Below are positions 31,761 to 36,676 of a DNA stretch of 36,676 bases, piece by piece. Under the pieces are notes generated by a model that made no database searches, was not told the DNA's origin, and saw nothing but the letters and a program-made list of their open reading frames with translations. Position numbers and translations under genes: made by a program. How positions within the stretch are numbered: the first letter of the stretch is position 1; every line of letters begins with the position of its first letter. The stretch is from Chromera velia (Eukaryota; Sar; Chromeraceae), in NCBI GenBank assembly GCA_018398765.1, contig JAHBMJ010001021.1, positions 1-36,676 on the forward strand, written 5' to 3'.

Positions 31761-33188
31761 TCTCCTCCTATCTTTTCTTTTCTTTGAAAGCATGCAATGC
31801 CTCCTTTACATGTGTCAAGTTGACAGCAGGCTCCCATGATGCATTCTCTTTAGTTTCTCCTTCCCACCACACCAGGTAGTGCGCCTATTTGTCTATCTTT
31901 CTGTGGTCGAGAATCTCTTTTACTTCATACTCAATCTCTTTTGATGTAGGCAACCGAACAGCAGGCAGAGGATCATCCTTCCTTCTCTCATACTTCTTCA
32001 GGTATGATACACTAATCACATTGTGACCCTTCATTCCTGCAGGGAATATAAGCTCATACGCGTTGTTCCCCACCTTTCTCTCTATCTCGAATGGTCCATA
32101 AAATACAGGCTCAAGCTTCCCGCTTGGCTTTCTGCTTCCCTTAAAATATGCATTGCGTACAAGCAAAAAATCCCCTAAAGCAAATGAAACCTCTTGTCTG
32201 TGTGGATCTACTTGTCGAGCTGCTCGTTCTCTTGCTTGCTCAAGTCTCTCTTTTGCTCTCATGATTTCTGCCTCTCTGCGATCTACAAAGTCTGCTGCTG
32301 GCGGACAGAATGACTTAGAACGCACAGAGACAGAAGGCAGGCGAATCGGGTCACGTCCGTACAGAAAGCGAAAAGGAGACATGCCTGTGGCTGGATGTAC
32401 CGAATCACGATACGCAAACTGACAAGAACACAACCACTTTGGCCAGTCCGTTTAATGCTCATTCACGAAACAACGCAACATCTGTTCGATGGTCTGGTTG
32501 TCTCTCTCTGCCTGTCCATCTGACTGTGGGTGTCCTCTTGTGCTCATATTCAATTTTGTGCTCCACAGCCGAGCGAGTTCCTTCCAAAATGCAGAGAGAA
32601 AACGAGGATCACGGTCACTGACCACTGATTGGGGCATCCCGTGCTCGCAGACAATCCTCTCAAAGACCACCTCGGCTGTCTCTTCCGCTGTAATCTCTTG
32701 TGAGACTGCAGCAAAGAAAAGAGTTTTGGAGAGGCGATCAACCACAGAGAGGATTCCATCTACCTCTTCTCCTTTAAACACCACCCTCGGGAGTCCAAAT
32801 ACAAAATCAAGAGAAATAGACTGAAAAGAAAATTCAGGAATAGATAGAGGTTGGAGCAATCTATACTGCTTCTCAGTCGGCCTCTTTGCTCTTTGACAGG
32901 CATCATACTTTCTGATGTACTGAACAACCGATGCATACATATGTGGACAATAGAAACTCCCTGCTAGTTTTAAATATGTTTTCTCTGCCCCCAAATGCCC
33001 CCCTGCGGCCGTATCATGATGTTCATAGATGAGGTTTCTTTGTAGTCTCTCTGTCGGGACGGCCAGTCTGTCATTAAAATAGAGCAGTCCGTCTTCTATC
33101 TGAAACCTCGGAAGAATCAGCCGCAAGTGTTGAGGACCAGGCACCTCTTTCTCAGGGTCTTTGTCAGGGTCTTCAATTTGGAGCCTTG
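31760..33188 (-). pseudogene. Ty3/gypsy (chromovirus-type) integrase with chromodomain, copy 2
   Basis: One minus-strand frame runs from about 33188 to 31760. It shows an HHCC zinc-binding region (HDTAAGGHLGAEKTYLKLAG, then YIRKYDACQRAK), the DDE core (LDFVFGLPRV, VVSDRDPRFLSAF, GQAERDNQTIEQML), the GPF/Y-type segment FYGPFEIERKVGNNAYEL, and a chromodomain (YEVKEILDHRKIDK then AHYLVWWEGETKENASWEPA). Two in-frame stops break it: TAA at about 32450-32452 after CFVNEH, and TAG at about 31885-31887 inside the chromodomain. Otherwise the frame is intact, so the insertion is fairly young. Integrase inserts retroelement cDNA, and the chromodomain targets chromatin. The upstream RT/RNase H region is cut off at 33188 by another element. 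Confidence 0.85.
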
Positions 33189-33599
33189 AACTGACTGTAC
33201 TAACAATTGAAACTTTTGTACTAGAAAGTGACTTTTAATTTTCTATGTATCACACTAAATTTTATATAAAAAACTAAGTCTTTAAAGCACTTAGAATGAT
33301 TCTATTTATTGTTTCTTACCTGCATGAAAGTATGAACAACTTTTAAAGATAAGGTTTAATGGGTTTGTGGTGTGTATGTTGGAAATTGTTGGACGTGAGT
33401 GAGATGAAAGAGTTACAGTATGTTGATATGTCGGAGAGTGATTGCAGACTCTGCAGGCATATGACAATGCGTAGTATAATGCATAAACAAGCTGACTTTT
33501 ACTTTTAATGGAATACGCCGAATCCGCACACTGATGTAAGGAGGGAGCACACAGCGGGCAACCCCCATGAAAGGTAAAAATGAATGTCCGCAAACAGAT

Positions 33600-34830
33600 C
33601 TGCCGATTTGACACCCACAGAAAGCAGTTCAACCAAACAAATGTTGAGCACTATGACCGTACAAGAGGTAAATGCTTAGCTTCTGAAAGCCTGATCGATC
33701 CATGGCCTCTAGCTAGAGGGCCTTGCCCACGACCAGCCATCATAGCGTTCTTGTTTTTTCTGGGTGAGGCCCGGCACTGGCCACTAGGTCTTAGTCCACC
33801 CAAGAGCCCTACCTCCAAATTCTTATGCAAACAAGAGCTGCGCCTCACTCCCACAACTTCAGATCATCCGAGATTACCAGCTGTAATGCTTCCTCACAAA
33901 ACCCAAGCACCGATAAACGGTCCTCCGAGAAAGGCTCAGTCTGACCTGCAGCACAGATATGCAAAAATTCACAAAGTGGCTCACCTTCTGGCCACCCAAA
34001 GCTGGCCTCCTCATCCAGAAAGCCTTTCCAGCTCCTTATCTAGAGCTTGTTAGAGCGTACGCATGGAAGGGATTCAATAGAAGCTTTACTGGGGCAACTT
34101 CGTAGGCCCCTTTGCGTGAAGACGGGCCGTGCATGCCCTTCGTGATGGAAGATCGAAATTGCCCTCTCAGGGCAACCAGTAGAGTGAATGTCATAAACCT
34201 AAGAAAAAGCAAAGAATCCAATCCTCTGGGCTTTCGATAAAGCCTACTTTCATTGCTGGAGAGCAAGTCTGTGTGATGGGAGAGACGCGGCACTAGGTCG
34301 TGCTTTGATCGACTTGAAACATTCGATGGAAAGCCGATTTTGGGAGCCGATTTTAGATCGGCCAACCATATGACAGCCCCAGAAGGCAAGCTACGCATTG
34401 CGGGCCAGGGCCCGGCCGGCCACTAAGGCCAAAAAGCACTTCCCGGCTGCGCGCTGACCCATCAAAAATTTGATTCAAAATGCCGATCTGAAAAATTCTC
34501 AGTCAGGTCTTCAGAAAGTTCTCCTCCACTCAGAAAGTCGGGTCAACAGAATGGGCCTCTATCCATAAAATCTCGTTGTCAAGCATTCCATTGAATTGTA
34601 TTGAAAGGCTTGACAACGACGAAATCGTGTTCAGCTTTTTATTCCAGAACCTCATTTTTGGAGAGGAGGTTTTTCCCCCTCCGGTGTCTGTGTTGGCTGG
34701 ACACCTCTGGTTGCTCATGGGAGTGGTTGCCTTGGTGCAAAGGAGTTGTACAACAACTAGAAGGGTTGCCGTACCACTTTGGATCGCTCAATCAGGTCAG
34801 TTCGTTTTGTGTCGTTCAACCAGTAACAGG
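33600..34830. other. Interior of the 3.5-kb element, no recognised gene
   Basis: Several open frames of 60-157 codons exist (for example 33580-34053), but none has domain features. Their composition is unremarkable and no clear splice pairs were found. A short perfect stem (CGTTGTCAAGC / GCTTGACAACG) lies at 34573-34620. Confidence 0.35.
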
Positions 34831-34849
34831 GGGGGGTGGACCCTCTCGC

Positions 34850-35125
34850 AGGGGTACGAAGCGGGCCAATTTGGTACCCTTGGTGGAGGGGGGAGGTCCG
34901 ACCTGCTCTGTAGGTTTGCGTCCAAAATGTGTTTAGGAGTGTGTACGAAGCGGGCCAATTTGGTACCCCTGGTGGAGGGGGGAGGTCCGACCTGCTCTGT
35001 AGGTTTGCGTCCAAAATATGTTTAGGAGTGTTTCCTAAACACATTTTGGACGCAAACCTACAGAGCAGGTCGGACCTCCCCCCTCCACCAGGGGTACCAA
35101 ATTGGCCCGCTTCGTACCCCTGCGA
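34850..35125. repeat. About 90-bp unit in direct-direct-inverted arrangement
   Basis: A unit starting GTACGAAGCGGGCCAATTTG and ending near TGTTTAGGAGTGT occurs at about 34855-34945 and 34945-35033. It then appears in reverse complement at about 35034-35124, starting CCTAAACACATTTTGGACGC. The second and third copies form a near-perfect hairpin. Confidence 0.8.
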
Positions 35126-35519
35126 GAGTGTCCATCCCCCCCTCCCAGTGAGGGAATTTAAAAAATCTTGTTTGCAGAGATGAGCCTTCTTGGTGCATGC
35201 AGAAGGCTTTATACGATGTTTGTGAGTGTTTCTGTATGGCTGTAACCTGGCCATTGTGGTTTTTGAATGACTGACCGGTCTGCCCTCGGCAAGGCATAAA
35301 ACTGCCGTCTCCCTTTGCATGTGTTGTTCACCCCTGCCCCCCTCTTCTGCTCTTTGCAGGTCGTGGATCCCCTCCAGAAGATGCTTGTTTTGGCTTCCAC
35401 TCCTTCTTCAACTCCTCCAAAGGTAGGTCTTTGCATTTTCGTTAAGGCCGCAGTCTTCAGACTGCGAAAGGGAGCAGCGCCCCTACGTGCCGAGCCTATG
35501 TTTTTTTCTACCTGCCTGA

Positions 35520-36130
35520 CTGTCTCCGAAATTTCGCCCTTCTTGCCTGCTTGACTGCCCTCCAGCTTTTAGCATTTCTGTCTGGCTAAATGCCTTCCCA
35601 ATTTTGGCCTTTCCGCCCGCCCTATTGCCTTCCTAATTTCGGCCTTCGCCGCGCTCCCAATTTTGGTCTTCCTGCCTGCCCGATTGCCTTCCCAATTTTG
35701 GCCTTCTTGCCTGCCTGACTGCCTTCCAGAGTTTTGCATTCCTGCCATGCTGACTGCTTTCCGATTTTGGCCTTCTTGCCTGCCTGACTGCCCTCCAAAT
35801 TTCAGTCTTTCTGTCTGCCTCAATGCTTTCCAAATTTCGGCCTTTCTGTCTGCCTGACTGATTTTGCAATTTCAGCCTTCCTGCTTGTCCGGTTGCCTTC
35901 CCAATTTTGTTCTTCCTGCTGGCCCGACTGTCTTCCCAAGTTCGGCCTTCTTGTGTATCTGACTGCCTCCCAGAGTTGATTCTTTCTGCCCACATGCCTG
36001 CCTTCCAATTTCAGTCTTCTTGGCGGCCTGACTGCCTTCCAATTTTGGCCTTCCTGCCCACTTGATTGCCTTCCCAATTTCGGCCTTCCTGCCCGTCCGA
36101 TTGCTTTCCCAATTTTGGTCTTCCTGCTTT
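35520..36130. repeat. 35-bp minisatellite, about 17 degenerate copies
   Basis: The repeating pattern is (C)TGACTGCCTTCC, CAATTTTGGCC, TTCCTGCCTGCC, with a period close to 35 bp. The minus-strand frames rich in GRQ, RQEGQNW and RPKLG arise from this repeat. Because 35 is not a multiple of 3, the frames rotate and none is likely to be a protein. Confidence 0.8.
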
Positions 36131-36139
36131 TATGTATCA

Positions 36140-36626
36140 TTCTGATGCAAATCAAAGATACAGGTTATGTTTGCATGCATGCTTTTATGTGTATTCTGGC
36201 GATTCGACTGACTTTCTGTTTGTGTGCACGTATTTCTGCAGGTGGCGTTTACGGGTGTGCATGTTTGATATATACTGAGATGCTCCCTCCCTCCTCCCCC
36301 CTGCCTCTGACACGCCCGCCGTTGAGCAGTGCCTCCTATGAATTGAAAACAAAACAGTTATGATCATGAGAAGAAATGCTTCAATCGGATCGATTCAGAG
36401 CTATTCAGATACATTTTTTATTGTGTTTTCGTCTTAGCGTTAATTTACGATGATAGGTACCAGTCTGAGACAATTTATGGTTTTGAAAAAATATATACTC
36501 TATATATACATTTTTTTATTTCATTTTTTAAACATCTTACTAAGCTTAAATAGTCTTAAATAAATTATGAAAATCAATTAGTTTAAAGGTTAAACTATCT
36601 ATTTTAATGTTTTAAAAACTAAATTT
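36140..36626. other. AT-rich subterminal region of the 3.5-kb element
   Basis: No exon seen. From 36400 onward the sequence is strongly AT-rich up to the right inverted repeat. Confidence 0.4.
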
Positions 36627-36676
36627 TTCAAAGTCACTTTCCAGTACAAAAGTTTCAATTGTCAGTACAGTCAGTT

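Larger units (their letters stand above)
33189..36676. mobile_element. 3.5-kb element with about 50-bp terminal inverted repeats
   Basis: The left end AACTGACTGTACTAACAATT (33189-33208), continuing through GAAACTTTTGTACTAGAAAG, reappears as reverse complement at the right end, finishing CAGTACAGTCAGTT at 36676, the last base of the window. The match covers about 50 bp with two or three mismatches. The interior holds a repeat cluster at 34830-35150 and a 35-bp minisatellite, but no transposase. The left boundary interrupts the integrase frame of the retroelement at 31760-33188, so this element probably inserted into it. Confidence 0.75.

Noticed and set aside
33580-34053. 157-codon frame in the 3.5-kb element
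   Set aside because: No recognisable motif and ordinary composition; not supported as a transposase.
35569-36155. Minus-strand Arg/Gln/Gly-rich frames resembling a repeat protein
   Set aside because: The 35-bp period is not a multiple of three, so the frame rotates and the similarity is a consequence of the minisatellite.

Overview
This is nuclear DNA from a eukaryote, most likely a unicellular alga or protist. Genes are split by introns of about 0.2-1.1 kb, reading frames are short and carry Ser/Pro-rich inserts, microsatellites are abundant, and intergenic DNA is full of decayed DNA transposons and Ty3/gypsy-type retroelements. There are no operons, Shine-Dalgarno sites or CRISPR arrays. 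A chromerid-like alga is one guess from genome style, but the sequence does not prove it. Almost all long reading frames are low-complexity shadows. The real genes had to be rebuilt from splice sites and domain continuity.

Layout. 1-1560: 3' part of a plus-strand gene or pseudogene whose frame drifts. 2000-8200: gene-poor repeat DNA, including a 1.9-kb inverted-repeat transposon (3496-5408) with a fragment resembling transposon-associated DUF4218 proteins. 8759-13315: five-exon plus-strand gene for a 929-residue ChlI/MoxR-like AAA+ derivative. 13841-14407: small TGACCA-ended element. 14934-17090 (minus): HD-domain phosphohydrolase of the YedJ-like family. 18546-20816 (minus): multi-exon gene of unknown function. 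22067-25281 (plus): complete five-exon RPB11, a small subunit of RNA polymerase II. 25700-30400: fold-back repeat, a second TGACCA-ended element and a possible LTR with decayed retroelement. 30449-33188 (minus): two different chromodomain Ty3/gypsy integrase remnants. 33189-36676: a 3.5-kb element with about 50-bp terminal inverted repeats that ends at the last base of the window and appears to interrupt the second retroelement.

The four recognisable genes are unrelated housekeeping or unknown genes and do not form a system. The most interesting signals are at the RNA level. Most resolved introns start GTC rather than GTR, and several donors lie at the edge of (GTCA)n or (GTCT)n arrays. RPB11 intron 2 holds five 47-bp units, each with an acceptor-like pyrimidine tract plus CAG and a nearby donor-like GTGAGC. 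A GC-rich block of about 51 bp is repeated in the same orientation 400-560 bp upstream of both plus-strand genes. Exon boundaries are by-eye calls from splice consensus, phase and family similarity; no alignment or transcript data were available.
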